Shown: positions 26,772 to 36,379, counted from the first letter of the stretch. The stretch is DNA of 64,000 nt from Parundibacterium terreum (GCF_014636315.1 NZ_BMED01000007.1:186001-250000); one strand, 5' to 3'. Notes: generated by a model from the letters alone, not told the origin. Translations and numbers: made by a program.

Positions 26772-27062
26772 TTAGGCCGCCTTCAGTGCTTCATACGTCG
26801 GCTGCGCTAGCTTGATATCGACTTCGGTGATCTGATATTCGCCTACATTTGCGATCACATAGGAGTCTTCGGACAGTATTTTTGTCAACGCTTGCATTTC
26901 CATGCTTTTGACGGCGAGGATACCGCCCTGGCCATTTCTCTTTGCCCCAGCGAACAGGAAGCTGCCATCGGCCAGGTATTTTTTTACCCAATCGAGGTGA
27001 GCCTTGTTTTCCGGCTCTACCTGCTGCTTTTCTTTGATGTAACTTAAATCAAGTAAATACAT
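26772..27062 (-). CDS. YciI-like protein
   Basis: A 96-residue protein starting at the ATG at 27062 (MYLLDLSYIKEK). It has the small ferredoxin-like fold of YCII proteins, with the histidine of AHLDWVKKYLADG and a central FLFAGAK strand. It is 84 bp downstream of an SDR on the same strand and probably co-transcribed. YciI relatives act as small dehalogenases, isomerases or stand-alone accessory domains; no reaction can be assigned. Confidence 0.75.
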   Translation of the reverse strand: MYLLDLSYIKEKQQVEPENKAHLDWVKKYLADGSFLFAGAKRNGQGGILAVKSMEMQALTKILSEDSYVIANVGEYQITEVDIKLAQPTYEALKAA

Positions 27063-27146
27063 GATGTTTCCTAACAATAAAATGAAATTTGAAAACCGGC
27101 TTCGTACGCGAGAAATTCATACTCCGCCGATTTGACCCAAAGGAGC

Positions 27147-27893
27147 TTAGAGTTTGGAGCCGCCGCCGACTTGAACGACATCGCCGGTGATCCAGCGGGC
27201 TTCGTCCGAGGCAAGGAAGGCCACCACATCGCCGATATCGTCAGGCTGCGCGATACGTTTCAGCGCTTGAATCGAGAGGGTGAAATCCCGGCCGCCCTCT
27301 GTCTTGACGAAGCTGGACATGTCGGTATCAACCACACCAGGTGCTACCGCATTTACCCGGATACCGCGTTCGCCCAACGCGCTCGCAAAATGTGTGACCA
27401 GTGTACTGATCGCACCTTTGGTGGCTGCATAGGCCGACAATTCGCCAACAGCGGCACGCGCTGCCAGTGAAGAATTGAGGATGATGCTGCTGCCGCTGCC
27501 AAGGATAGGCAGCAATTGCTGAACCAGGAAATAGGGAGCCCGGACATTGACAGCGAACAGACGGTCAAAGTCATCGACTTTGGTTTCTTCGATGGGGCCT
27601 GCTGAAGCAACGCCTGCGTTGGCAAATACAATATCCAGACGATCACCAACAATGGCGCGTACCTGTTTCGCCAGTACGTGCGCGCCGTCAGGAGCGCTCA
27701 GATCGGTGGCAATGGCGGTAGCGCGGCCGCCGGCAGCAATGATGTCGGCTACCACATTGTCTGCTTCAGCCTTCGCGCTACTATAGTGAACAACGACGAA
27801 TGCGCCAGCCTTGGCCAGTGCGATGGCACTGGCTCGTCCGATACCGCGAGATGCACCTGTGACCAGGGCGTTTTTTCCAGAAAGTTTTGTCAT
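27147..27893 (-). CDS. short-chain dehydrogenase/reductase (SDR A)
   Basis: A 248-residue classical SDR. TGASRGIG binds the cofactor, NAG follows, and the catalytic serine, tyrosine and lysine are in the NSSLAA and YAATK segments. It is a close paralogue of SDR C at 30203 (same length, roughly two thirds identical by eye). With the YciI gene it forms a leftward unit beyond the LysR regulator. The RITGxxxxVxGG ending is family-typical. Confidence 0.85.
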   Translation of the reverse strand: MTKLSGKNALVTGASRGIGRASAIALAKAGAFVVVHYSSAKAEADNVVADIIAAGGRATAIATDLSAPDGAHVLAKQVRAIVGDRLDIVFANAGVASAGPIEETKVDDFDRLFAVNVRAPYFLVQQLLPILGSGSSIILNSSLAARAAVGELSAYAATKGAISTLVTHFASALGERGIRVNAVAPGVVDTDMSSFVKTEGGRDFTLSIQALKRIAQPDDIGDVVAFLASDEARWITGDVVQVGGGSKL

Positions 27894-28328
27894 GATAATT
27901 CCTTTGTAAGATCAGAATGATGTGATTGACGACTACTTTTCAGGTATAGGTCAATCAGTCGTATGGAAGACCGGTCAAATTGCTTTGGCTTAGTCTTTGA
28001 AAGGAAGATACGCGGACTTCATTTTCGGGAAAAATACTTTATAAGCTTGTGGGCATGCCCGGTAAGCATGGAGGCTTATTGGCAGACACTCTATCTGTGG
28101 CTGTGAACTCGCCGCTGCAGTAGCAGAAACCTGGGTCTGGCGATAGAAATTGCAGATGGGATTGTGAAGGCGATTTTGCTTTAGAACCGAGGTGCTAAGG
28201 CATGAGTAGATTTACCGCATTGATATTGGCGCATCGGAAACATGTAGTGATAAATGCGGAAAAATGCGGGCAAATACGAAAATTCTCCCGTTTTGACAAG
28301 AGAATTATGTGGCGAACTGAGGAACTCT
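27894..28328. other. 435-bp intergenic region
   Basis: No supportable gene; short minus-strand frames look like noise. It must hold the SDR A promoter (leftward). Confidence 0.5.
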
Positions 28329-29228
28329 TTAAGGCAGTGTGTGGCTTGCTTGCACCATTAGCTGATCGAGACGAGAGATGAACAGTTTCAGGGTGGGCGA
28401 CATGTTTGCCTTGCTGTATCCAACGCAAAGATCGACTCTCGGTGCAGTGCCAGCAAGTGGCCGGCTGACGACAGACCAGGGCATGAGGTTTTCCACGTAA
28501 GAGGGAATCAAGGTAACTCCGCGTGTGGATGCCACGAGTGACATCACCATGGCGGGATTATCCACACCCTGGCTAGGCACAATATCGACACCTTCTCGTT
28601 CCAGATAAGCGTCAATGACTGCACGCAACACCTTTGCCTTATTCGCCATCGCGATAAATTTTTCGCCGACAAGGTCCTTTGGGTGGACACTTTCCTGTGC
28701 AGCCAGGTGATGATCGCTGGGCATGAGGACTACCAGAGGTTCACTGGTAACGGCGTGATAAGTAAGGTCAAATCCTGGCTCCGCCCGCAAAAAGGCAACA
28801 TCAAGCTTGCCCCGTGCCAAGGACTCTGCAAGGTCCGGCGAGTAGTCGCTGGATACTGTGACATCCACATTTGGCAATTCCTCGCGCAGTATGGCCATTG
28901 CGCGTGGTAGCCAAGTCATTTCCTGCCCCGTAAGAAATCCCAAGGCGAATCTTTGCTTGGCCGGCGTCGCTGCACGCCGCGCCGCTTCGATTGCAGCATC
29001 GACTTGCGTCAAGGCCAGCCGGGCATGGTCGATAAATGCTTTCCCCGCCGCTGTCAATTCCACACCGCGCGCGCTGCGGCTGAACAGCTCGGTTCCGACC
29101 TGATCTTCCAGGTCGCGAATCTGCCGGCTCAGAGAGGGCTGCGAGGTATGCAGCCGCTGCTCGGCAGCAATGGTCAAGCTGCCTGTTTCGGCAACGGCGA
29201 TGAAATAACGAAGGTGTCGCAGCTCCAT
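28329..29228 (-). CDS. LysR-family transcriptional regulator
   Basis: A 299-residue LysR regulator. The N-terminal winged helix-turn-helix (MELRHLRYFIAVAETGSLT ... LHTSQPSLSRQIRDLE) is followed by a periplasmic-binding-protein-like effector domain. It diverges from SDR B, SDR C, GST and the ene-reductase, which are its likely targets; SDR A and YciI lie behind it. The effector is unknown. Confidence 0.9.
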   Translation of the reverse strand: MELRHLRYFIAVAETGSLTIAAEQRLHTSQPSLSRQIRDLEDQVGTELFSRSARGVELTAAGKAFIDHARLALTQVDAAIEAARRAATPAKQRFALGFLTGQEMTWLPRAMAILREELPNVDVTVSSDYSPDLAESLARGKLDVAFLRAEPGFDLTYHAVTSEPLVVLMPSDHHLAAQESVHPKDLVGEKFIAMANKAKVLRAVIDAYLEREGVDIVPSQGVDNPAMVMSLVASTRGVTLIPSYVENLMPWSVVSRPLAGTAPRVDLCVGYSKANMSPTLKLFISRLDQLMVQASHTLP

Positions 29229-29418
29229 GTTTCTATTCCTTTTTTATTCTTCCATGCCTGGGAAGCATGCCCACCAGCTTATAAAGTCTTTTTTTATTGT
29301 GCCATAAGTTTCTATATTGGGTCCTGTGGCAGCGCATTGCGGATTATTTCGGATGCCGGCCGATGCCATGGATCAACTAGACCCATGTTTAAAAAATATA
29401 CCTTAAAGGATTTACATC

Positions 29419-30165
29419 ATGACTCATCCCGTTGTTTTGATCACCGGCGCCCTGACCGGTATTGGCCGTGCTACTGCACTGGCGTTTGCAAAAAATGGTG
29501 CTCGCCTGGTTGTTTCAGGCCGCCGCGAAGTGGAAGGCAAGGCGCTGGAAGCCGAACTTCGCCAGCTTGGTTCCGAAGCCGTCTTCGTTCGCGCTGACGT
29601 GCGTCAGGACGACGATGTACGCACCCTGGTTGATGCAGCCGTCGCACGTTTTGGCCGTATCGATGTCGCGGTCAACAATGCCGGCACTGAAGGCCAGCCT
29701 GGCTTGATCGTCAATCAAACCGCCGAAAGCTACGCCGCAACCTTCGACACCAACGTTCTGGGCACGCTGATGAGCCTGAAGCACGAACTGCGCGTGATGA
29801 CCGCACAGGGAAGCGGCAGCATCATCAACATCTCCTCGACTTACGGTCATGAAGGCGCCGCATACGCATCCGTGTATGCCGGTAGCAAGCATGCGGTAGA
29901 GGGCATCACCAAGTCCGCCGCGCTGGAGGTTGCCGGCAGCGGCGTGCGCGTCAACGCAGTTGCACCGGGGCCAACCGACACCGGCATGCTGGATCGCTTT
30001 ACCGGCACTCCTGAAAACAAAGCGGCGCTCGCAGCCGGCGTACCGCTGGGCCGCGTCGGCCAGCCAGCGGAAGTTGCCAGTGCGGTGTTGTATCTGGCAT
30101 CCGAAGGCGCCACTTTCGTGACCGGGCAAATTCTCACGGTCGATGGCGGCAAGACTGCAGGCTGA
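29419..30165 (+). CDS. short-chain dehydrogenase/reductase (SDR B)
   Basis: A 248-residue classical SDR with TGALTGIG, NNAG, the serine of NISSTYG and YAGSK. It is the first gene of a rightward set (SDR B, SDR C, GST, ene-reductase) divergent from the LysR gene. It is distinct in sequence from SDR A and C. Substrate unknown. Confidence 0.85.
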   Translation: MTHPVVLITGALTGIGRATALAFAKNGARLVVSGRREVEGKALEAELRQLGSEAVFVRADVRQDDDVRTLVDAAVARFGRIDVAVNNAGTEGQPGLIVNQTAESYAATFDTNVLGTLMSLKHELRVMTAQGSGSIINISSTYGHEGAAYASVYAGSKHAVEGITKSAALEVAGSGVRVNAVAPGPTDTGMLDRFTGTPENKAALAAGVPLGRVGQPAEVASAVLYLASEGATFVTGQILTVDGGKTAG

Positions 30166-30202
30166 TTGCGTGATCATTTTTAACTGACAAGGAAAATGTC
30201 TC

Positions 30203-30949
30203 ATGAGTAAGCTTGCAGGAAAGACCGCGCTGGTGACCGGCGCCTCGCGCGGTATCGGCCGCGCCACTGCCCTGGCATTGGCGAGAGATGGTGCCCAGGT
30301 GCTGGTGCATTACAGTCGCGGCGAGCAGGAGGCCGCGGCTGTAGTGGCCGAGATTCGCGAGGCCGGAGGCAAGGCGGAAAAAATTTCCGCTGATCTGGCG
30401 CAACCCGACGGGCCGCATCAATTGGCCCAAGGTGTGCGTGCCATTATCGGAGGACGGCTGGATGTTCTTGTTGCCAATGCCGGAATCAGCTCATCGACAT
30501 CGATACAGGATACGTCGGTCGAAGACTTTGACCGCTTGTTTGCCATTAACGTGCGCGCACCATTTTTTCTGGTCCAGCAACTACGGCCTGCTTTATGTAC
30601 TGGAAGCAGTATCGTGCTGTTGTCTTCGCTGGTGGCGCATTCGTCAATAGGTACTTTATCGGCTTACGCGGCGACCAAAGGCGCGATCGATACGCTGGTA
30701 AAGCATTTCGCTACTGCCTTGGGTGAGCACGGGATACGCGTCAATGCCGTGGCACCGGGTGTGGTACCTACCGACATGTCCAGCTTTACAAAAACCGAGG
30801 CAGGCCGCAATTTTGCGATCGGCATGCAAGCGCTCAAGAGGATGGCACAGCCGGATGATATCGGCGCTGCGATTTCCTTTCTCGCATCCGACGCGGCGCG
30901 CTGGATCACCGGCGAAACACTGCACGTTGACGGCGGTTCGAAGCTGTAA
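30203..30949 (+). CDS. short-chain dehydrogenase/reductase (SDR C)
   Basis: A 248-residue SDR, paralogous to SDR A: both start (M-x-KL-x-GK) and end (GGSKL) alike and share VNVRAP- and MSSF-type segments. Cofactor motif TGASRGIG and active-site YAATK are intact. It starts 37 bp after SDR B. The A/C pair on either side of the regulator suggests a local duplication. Confidence 0.85.
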   Translation: MSKLAGKTALVTGASRGIGRATALALARDGAQVLVHYSRGEQEAAAVVAEIREAGGKAEKISADLAQPDGPHQLAQGVRAIIGGRLDVLVANAGISSSTSIQDTSVEDFDRLFAINVRAPFFLVQQLRPALCTGSSIVLLSSLVAHSSIGTLSAYAATKGAIDTLVKHFATALGEHGIRVNAVAPGVVPTDMSSFTKTEAGRNFAIGMQALKRMAQPDDIGAAISFLASDAARWITGETLHVDGGSKL

Positions 30950-31000
30950 ACCGTTACCCATTCATTTTTAATTATTTTTTAACTATCCAGGAGTTTCACC

Positions 31001-31648
31001 ATGACAGATAACACTATCAAGCTGTATCAATCGCCGGCTTCCCCCAATTCGCGGCGTGTGCGGATGTTTCTAGCCGAGAAGGGCGTGCAAGTTGCCGTCA
31101 TTCCGGTAGATCTTGGCGCCAAGGAGCAATTCTCGGACCCGTATCGCGCAATCAATCCTCGCTTGCAGGTTCCTGCGCTAGTGCTAGAAGACGGTACGTC
31201 GATCACCGAGGTTCCCGCCATCTGGCGCTACCTGGAGTTAACACATCCTGGTACACCGCTGCTCGGGGCTACCGCAAAAGAGCAGGGGCTCATTGCCATG
31301 TGGGAGCGCCGGGTTGAGCTCGACGGCTTTTCTGCAGTGATGGAAGCGGTGCGCAATACCGTTCCAGGTCTGAAGGGGCGGGCATTATCGGGTCCGCATG
31401 CCTATGAGCAGATTCCGGCTCTGGCTGAGCGTAGTCTTGAGCGCATCAAGAATTTTTATGCCGACTTGAACACCTGGCTTGGCACATCAAGCTTTGTCGC
31501 CGGAGAGCAGTTTTCCGTGGCGGATATCACGGCTTTCATCACCGTCGATTTTGCCACCGGCGGCGCCAAATTGCCGATTCCTGAAGAGCACACAGCGACC
31601 AAGCGCTGGTATGACCGTATTGCGGCACGTCCAAGCGCCAAGGCGTGA
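31001..31648 (+). CDS. glutathione S-transferase family protein
   Basis: A 215-residue GST: thioredoxin-like N-terminal half with SPASPNSRRVRMFLAEK and the cis-proline motif QVPALVLEDG, then TEVPAIWRYLE, and an all-helical C-terminal half with SVADITAFI. It probably conjugates glutathione to electrophiles or reduces quinones, in keeping with neighbouring oxidoreductases. It lies 51 bp behind SDR C. Confidence 0.88.
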   Translation: MTDNTIKLYQSPASPNSRRVRMFLAEKGVQVAVIPVDLGAKEQFSDPYRAINPRLQVPALVLEDGTSITEVPAIWRYLELTHPGTPLLGATAKEQGLIAMWERRVELDGFSAVMEAVRNTVPGLKGRALSGPHAYEQIPALAERSLERIKNFYADLNTWLGTSSFVAGEQFSVADITAFITVDFATGGAKLPIPEEHTATKRWYDRIAARPSAKA

Positions 31649-31655
31649 TTTTAGT

Positions 31656-31680
31656 ATCCGCCGCCGCTAGCGCGGCGGAT
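31656..31680. other. GC-rich stem-loop between GST and ene-reductase
   Basis: ATCCGCCGC ... GCGGCGGAT with a short CGCTAGC-type loop. There is no T-tract, so it may be a processing or stability element. Confidence 0.5.
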
Positions 31681-31738
31681 GCGAAATCATTCATTGATCA
31701 AATTGATGCGGGTCCGAGCGATCCGCAGGGATACTTTT

Positions 31739-32845
31739 GTGACAAAAAATTCTTTATTTAGTGCCTACAAATTGGGCGCACTCGATCTGTCGCACCGGGT
31801 AGTGCATGCACCAATGACCCGGCTGCGGTCCGACGCCGACGATAGTCCAAGCGCCATGATGGTGGAGTATTACCGGCAGCGCGCCTCCGAAGGTGGTTTG
31901 ATTATCACCGAGAGCGTGCATCCTTCGTTCGATAGCCGCGGCTATTTGGGCGCACCTGGCATCTATACCGATAAGCATGTGGAAGCATGGAAACCGGTGG
32001 TGGATGCAGTACATCAGAAGGGTGGCCGGATCATCATGCAGATTGCGCATGACGGTCGTCAATCGCATGTTGACCTGAGTAATGGCAAGGCTCCGATCGC
32101 ACCGTCCGTGGTGCCCTTCGATACGGTTGTTTTCACGCAGGATGGCTGGGTGCCGGTATCGCCGCATCGTGCACTTGATGCAGATGAAATTCCCGGGCTG
32201 ATAGAGTCGTTCAGGCTTGCGGCCAAGCGGGCGCATGATGCCGGATTCGACGGCGTGGAGCTGCACTCCGCAAACGGCTATCTGGTTGATACCTTTCTGC
32301 AGGACGGTACCAATAAACGTAGCGATGGCTACGGCGGTTCGGTTGAGAAGCGAGCGCGCTTCCCGCTAGAACTGACAGAGGCTTTTATTTCTGTGTTCGG
32401 AGCCGGCCGGGTCGGTGTTCGTATCTCGCCGAGCGGCAAATGGGGCTCAATTTCGGACAGCGATCCGGAGTCGACATTCGCTTATTTCGCCCAGCGCCTG
32501 AATGAATATGGGCTAGCTTACCTGCATGTGATTGAACCTAGGGTGATGGGGACGGAGACGCTCGAAGAAGGCAAGGCTCCAGTCGCATCGGCATTTCTTC
32601 GCCGCCACTTCCAGGGACCGATTATCGCTGCCGGCGGCTTCGACCGCTACGATGCTGAGCAGATTTTGCAACGTGGCGATGCCGATCTTGTTGCTTTCGG
32701 GCGGTGGTTTTCTTCCAATCCGGATCTACCTGAGCGTCTGCGTCGCAACCTGCCACTGACACCCTATGTACGTGATGCATTCTGGGGTGGGGATGAGCGC
32801 AACTACATCGATTTTCCTTCCTACCAAAACGAGCTGGTGGAATAG
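31739..32845 (+). CDS. old yellow enzyme family alkene reductase
   Basis: A 368-residue FMN ene-reductase (OYE/NemA class) that reduces activated C=C bonds. I chose GTG at 31739 (VTKNSLFSAYK) because it follows CAGGGA and gives the family length; the open frame adds 20 codons upstream. The catalytic HxxN pair is in ELHSANGY, and substrate-binding LQDGTNKRSDGYGGS is conserved. With the GST and SDRs it suggests detoxification of unsaturated carbonyls. Confidence 0.87.
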   Translation: MTKNSLFSAYKLGALDLSHRVVHAPMTRLRSDADDSPSAMMVEYYRQRASEGGLIITESVHPSFDSRGYLGAPGIYTDKHVEAWKPVVDAVHQKGGRIIMQIAHDGRQSHVDLSNGKAPIAPSVVPFDTVVFTQDGWVPVSPHRALDADEIPGLIESFRLAAKRAHDAGFDGVELHSANGYLVDTFLQDGTNKRSDGYGGSVEKRARFPLELTEAFISVFGAGRVGVRISPSGKWGSISDSDPESTFAYFAQRLNEYGLAYLHVIEPRVMGTETLEEGKAPVASAFLRRHFQGPIIAAGGFDRYDAEQILQRGDADLVAFGRWFSSNPDLPERLRRNLPLTPYVRDAFWGGDERNYIDFPSYQNELVE

Positions 32846-32883
32846 GACGAAGCCGCCGGTTGGCGGGAATATGGAGGCGGGCC

Positions 32884-33102
32884 GTGAAATACGAAATCAG
32901 CTTTATCAGTTTTTGCAGTGTTTTTATCTATATTCTCGTATTCCTGGGAAGCTGGATCCTGGGCCGGCTTCTAGTGCAATTTAATGGGAAGTTTGAGATC
33001 CCCAGAGATGGGGATGAGGAATTGCTCAGACAATATTTCTCGATATGGCAGGATCGCTCGCCGATGGGTAGCGATGATTTTCGCTCGGCCAATGATCGCT
33101 GA
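32884..33102 (+). CDS. small single-span membrane protein
   Basis: A 72-residue frame from GTG at 32884 with GGAGG six bases ahead. One long hydrophobic helix (FCSVFIYILVFLGSWILG) is followed by a charged cytoplasmic-looking tail ending SANDR. No family recognised. It trails the ene-reductase by 38 bp. Confidence 0.5.
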   Translation: MKYEISFISFCSVFIYILVFLGSWILGRLLVQFNGKFEIPRDGDEELLRQYFSIWQDRSPMGSDDFRSANDR

Positions 33103-33118
33103 TTCTCTTTGACCGTGC

Positions 33119-33149
33119 ACACCTGCAAGCCTGTGCAGCTTGCAGGTGT
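33119..33149. terminator. strong stem-loop, possibly a terminator
   Basis: ACACCTGCAAGC, 7-nt loop, GCTTGCAGGTGT: a perfect 12-bp stem between convergent genes. A weak T-run follows, so the terminator call is tentative. Confidence 0.5.
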
Positions 33150-33168
33150 TACCACATATTAATACCGT

Positions 33169-33552
33169 TCAGCTTAATGGATGTTCCACGATGACATCGA
33201 CACGATCAGGATAAAAAGCGACGTGATCCTTGATCAATGCGACAGAGTCAAAAGGAGCCTCATAGGTCCACACAGCGTTTAGCGAACGCTCTCCTCCTGC
33301 GGGGATGCTGTAATAGGCACAGTCTCCTTTATACGGGCAATAAGTCTGGTTAGCGCTGCGTTCCAGCAGCGTCATGTCGATATCCTTGCGCGGGATATAC
33401 TGCACGGCCGGATAGGAAGCTTCTTGCAAGATCAGCGCATTGCGGGTGTCGGCGATGATACGGCCGGCCACCGTCACGGTGACACGAGCCGGATTTTGTT
33501 TGATAGTAATAGGGTGCTCGGGGCCTGGTATTTTGATTGCCTTGGTTTCCAT
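33169..33552 (-). CDS. DUF427 domain protein
   Basis: A 127-residue protein of the DUF427 family: ITIKQNPARVTV at the start, the RKDIDM and CPYKGDCAYYS cluster in the centre and AFYPDRVDV near the end. These small beta-barrel proteins are widespread and of unknown function. It is convergent with the small membrane protein. Confidence 0.85.
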   Translation of the reverse strand: METKAIKIPGPEHPITIKQNPARVTVTVAGRIIADTRNALILQEASYPAVQYIPRKDIDMTLLERSANQTYCPYKGDCAYYSIPAGGERSLNAVWTYEAPFDSVALIKDHVAFYPDRVDVIVEHPLS

Positions 33553-33715
33553 GATTTGGGTTCCTTTGTGTGGTTGAAAGTTTTAAACTGAAAAATAGCG
33601 GCGGCAATTTTTCTCGCTCCAAATTGCCACGCTGTCGAAGCCTGAAAATGGTGATTTCACTGACCAACTTGTTTCTGCCAGAGTGCCGTCTGTGGGATTG
33701 TTGCCGCATCGCCTG

Positions 33716-33737
33716 CGCACCGGCCTTGGCCGGTGCG
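33716..33737. repeat. REP-like palindrome
   Basis: CGCACCGGCC-TT-GGCCGGTGCG, 10-bp arms with a 2-nt loop. Read leftward it encodes the PLAPAKAGAQ-type peptide that is a hallmark of dispersed palindromic repeats of proteobacteria. Only one copy is visible in this window. Confidence 0.55.
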
Positions 33738-33770
33738 AGGGGGCTGTCTTGAACGATGCTTTGCGAATTC

Positions 33771-34628
33771 TTAGCCGTGCGCCTGCGACAGGAAGCGCGA
33801 AACGTCCTGAACAAACATCTCTGCGTATTGATAAAGTGAACCGTGGTTTGAATCTGGGTACAGAATCAGATGTGCGTCAGGGATGTTTTGCTGGAGGATA
33901 AACGAGTTGACCGAATAAATAATCACGTCGGTTTGCCCATTCACTACCAGGGTAGGTTGACGAAGTGCCTTCAGATATTCATAAGGCTGGTCACGCGGAG
34001 CGCCCCATTTGCCGAGTGCTTCGAGCTGCGCGCCGGCAACTTTTTCATTCGCTTCAGGGTCACGGCCTTCAGTGCGCAGGCGAAAGCGTTTTAGAAATTC
34101 GCGGCCCGCTGCCTGGCTCTTTTCGGACGGTGTAAAAAACACGTCAAGCCACAAATCATCAGGATGCTTGTAGGTGGCACCGAATATCTGCTGGGCCTCT
34201 GGTGTTAATGACGACATTCCTTCACCACTTCTGGGACCAGTGCCGACCAGGACTACGCGGCGAACCAGAGTGGGTTCAGTAATTGCCAATTCTTGAGCGA
34301 TAAGACCCCCCATTGAGAAGCCAAGCACGTCAACTTGTGATAATCCCAGTGCCTTGATGAATGCAGCAGCGTTAGCAGCCATTTCTTCTATGGAGGTGGG
34401 AACTTCCCCGCTGGTGCTGGAAATGCCCGCATTATTGAAGAGAATCACCTCCCTGTCCTTGGCTAATCCGTCCGTGACCAGTGGGTCCCAATGGTCCATG
34501 GTCCCAGTAAAGTGGATGTTGAAAACCAGGGGCACGCCACCGGCCTTGCCGAAACGGCGATAGGCGAATTGAATCCCTTTTGCTGAAACGTACTGCGTAG
34601 GTGCAGTTTGATGCGTATGCGAAGTCAT
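33771..34628 (-). CDS. alpha/beta hydrolase
   Basis: A 285-residue hydrolase starting at the ATG at 34628 (MTSHTHQTAPTQY). The nucleophile elbow is GFSMGG, the oxyanion area FNIHFTG, and the late histidine lies in DSNHGS. The frame stays open 83 codons upstream but that part is not protein-like. Substrate unknown. It is divergent from the thiolase. Confidence 0.83.
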   Translation of the reverse strand: MTSHTHQTAPTQYVSAKGIQFAYRRFGKAGGVPLVFNIHFTGTMDHWDPLVTDGLAKDREVILFNNAGISSTSGEVPTSIEEMAANAAAFIKALGLSQVDVLGFSMGGLIAQELAITEPTLVRRVVLVGTGPRSGEGMSSLTPEAQQIFGATYKHPDDLWLDVFFTPSEKSQAAGREFLKRFRLRTEGRDPEANEKVAGAQLEALGKWGAPRDQPYEYLKALRQPTLVVNGQTDVIIYSVNSFILQQNIPDAHLILYPDSNHGSLYQYAEMFVQDVSRFLSQAHG

Positions 34629-34999
34629 GATGAGTATCCTTGCGAGGTAATTTAATTTCAGCGATATGCTGTCCTTGCTCACTAGGATAGATACAGCGCG
34701 GATTGATCTCAAAGACTTTGTATGCCTGTCCCCATACTTGAAAAGCATGGAGTAGCAATCATGGCCTGCCCGGATACTGGTTTTGCGATTGACAGTCCCA
34801 CTTGTTAAAGCGGCGCCTGTCCCGCAGGAGGCTCGTAATGTATTCATCCTATGCCCTGTCGGATAGTGGTTTCGCATCCTCGGTCAATGTGATATTGTTT
34901 TTATTGCAAAACGAGCGCCGGCTCGTTCGACACCACGTCTAACGCAGTCACCACGGGCTGCCGTTTATAGCGGCCGGCCACATAATTTAGGAGAAGCCC
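34629..34999. other. 371-bp divergent promoter region
   Basis: Lies between the hydrolase and the thiolase, which point away from each other. No gene or clear operator seen. The thiolase ribosome-binding site is AGGAGA at 34990-34995. Confidence 0.5.
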
Positions 35000-36286
35000 A
35001 TGAATGAGCATATCGCCCGCAACGAAGTCTGGCTTGCCGCAGGCTTACGCACACCGTTCGCCAAGGTTGACGGTGCACTTGGCCGTTTCGATGCCATCGA
35101 GTTGTCTGTGCCGGTAGCGCAGGGGATGATGGCACAGCTCAATGGGGCCTCACCGGATTTTGTGGCGTGGGGAACGGTAGTGCCCAACCTCACCTGGAGC
35201 AATATCGCCCGTGAGGTGCTGATGGACTCGGGAGTGTCGCCGTCTATACCGGCCTACTCCACGATCATGGCCTGCTCCACCAGCATGATTGCCGCGATAC
35301 AGGCGGCCGGCATGCTCGATGGCGTTAGCCGTAATCTGGCGCTGGTTGGGGGCGTTGAAAGTATGAGCCGTGTCCAGATCGGTCTCGGTATGAAGCTGTC
35401 GGACTGGATGCGCAAGTTCCAGCAAGCAAGCTCTCTGGGGCAGAAAGTACAGCACTTGGCCGAACTCAAACCGGGCGATGTGCGGCTTTACATTCCCGCA
35501 GTCACCAACCGCACCAGTGGTATGAGCATGGGCGAACACACCGAGATCACGGTGAAGGAATGGAGTATCGTCCGCTCTGAGCAAGACCATCTGGCATTGC
35601 AAAGCCATCAGCGCGCCGTCGCAGCCTGGGAGCGGGGCTTCTTCGATGATCTGGTTATACCGGTCGGTGAAGCCAAGCGCGATACCATACCGCGCAAAGA
35701 AACTTCACTGGAGAAGCTTGGGCGATTGTCACCAGTGTTCGACCGTACGAGTGGCAAAGGCACGCTGACGGCAGGGAATTCTTCTTCTCTCACAGACGGT
35801 GCCGCTGGACTGTGGGTAGCTTCACGCTCCGGCCTTAACAAGCTTCCGTCCACCATACCGAGGGTGAGGCTGGTGGACTGGGAGATCGCAGCCGTCGATT
35901 TTCGGGTTGAGGGATTATTGATGGCGCCTGCCTTCGCCATCCCTAAGCTGCTGGCGCGGCACAAGCTACGTTACGAAGACATCGCTCTATGGGAAATCCA
36001 TGAGGCCTTCACGGGCCAAGTGCTGTTCCACATCAAGGCGCTGGAAGATCAGACCTTTATCAAGGAAAAAGCCGGTGTGGATTACAGCTTCGGAGCCTTC
36101 CCACATGAAAGACTCAATCCCAACGGCGGCAGTGTCGCTCTCGGCCACCCGTTCGGCGCCACAGGCGCGCGCATCCTTAGCCAGACGGTCGCAGAATTGG
36201 CAGCGATGCCGCCAGGTAGCCGTGCCATCGTCAGCATCTGCGCCGATGGCGGCCAGGGGAGTGTGGCGCTGCTTGAGGCAGTATAG
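35000..36286 (+). CDS. acetyl-CoA C-acyltransferase (thiolase, FadI-like)
   Basis: A 428-residue thiolase. The nucleophilic cysteine is in MACSTSM, the histidine in NGGSVALGHPFGATGAR, and the second active cysteine in SICADGGQGS. The length and the WEIHEAFTGQVL segment fit the FadI/trifunctional-beta type. It would cleave 3-ketoacyl-CoA in beta-oxidation. It is alone, so its partner hydratase-dehydrogenase must be elsewhere. Confidence 0.88.
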   Translation: MNEHIARNEVWLAAGLRTPFAKVDGALGRFDAIELSVPVAQGMMAQLNGASPDFVAWGTVVPNLTWSNIAREVLMDSGVSPSIPAYSTIMACSTSMIAAIQAAGMLDGVSRNLALVGGVESMSRVQIGLGMKLSDWMRKFQQASSLGQKVQHLAELKPGDVRLYIPAVTNRTSGMSMGEHTEITVKEWSIVRSEQDHLALQSHQRAVAAWERGFFDDLVIPVGEAKRDTIPRKETSLEKLGRLSPVFDRTSGKGTLTAGNSSSLTDGAAGLWVASRSGLNKLPSTIPRVRLVDWEIAAVDFRVEGLLMAPAFAIPKLLARHKLRYEDIALWEIHEAFTGQVLFHIKALEDQTFIKEKAGVDYSFGAFPHERLNPNGGSVALGHPFGATGARILSQTVAELAAMPPGSRAIVSICADGGQGSVALLEAV

Positions 36287-36305
36287 TGATTCAGACTGAC
36301 TTGAT

Positions 36306-36325
36306 GAGGCCTACGCGGAGGCCTC
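36306..36325 (+). terminator. hairpin after the thiolase gene
   Basis: GAGGCCT-acgcgg-AGGCCTC followed by gccattttgt, 19 bp past the stop. Moderate intrinsic terminator. Confidence 0.5.
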
Positions 36326-36379
36326 GCCATTTTGTATCAACAACTAATCAAGACTGCCAGACAATCTCCAATACCGAAC

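Noticed and set aside
34629-34877. 83-codon N-terminal extension of the alpha/beta hydrolase
   Set aside because: Composition is not protein-like and the family start matches 34628.
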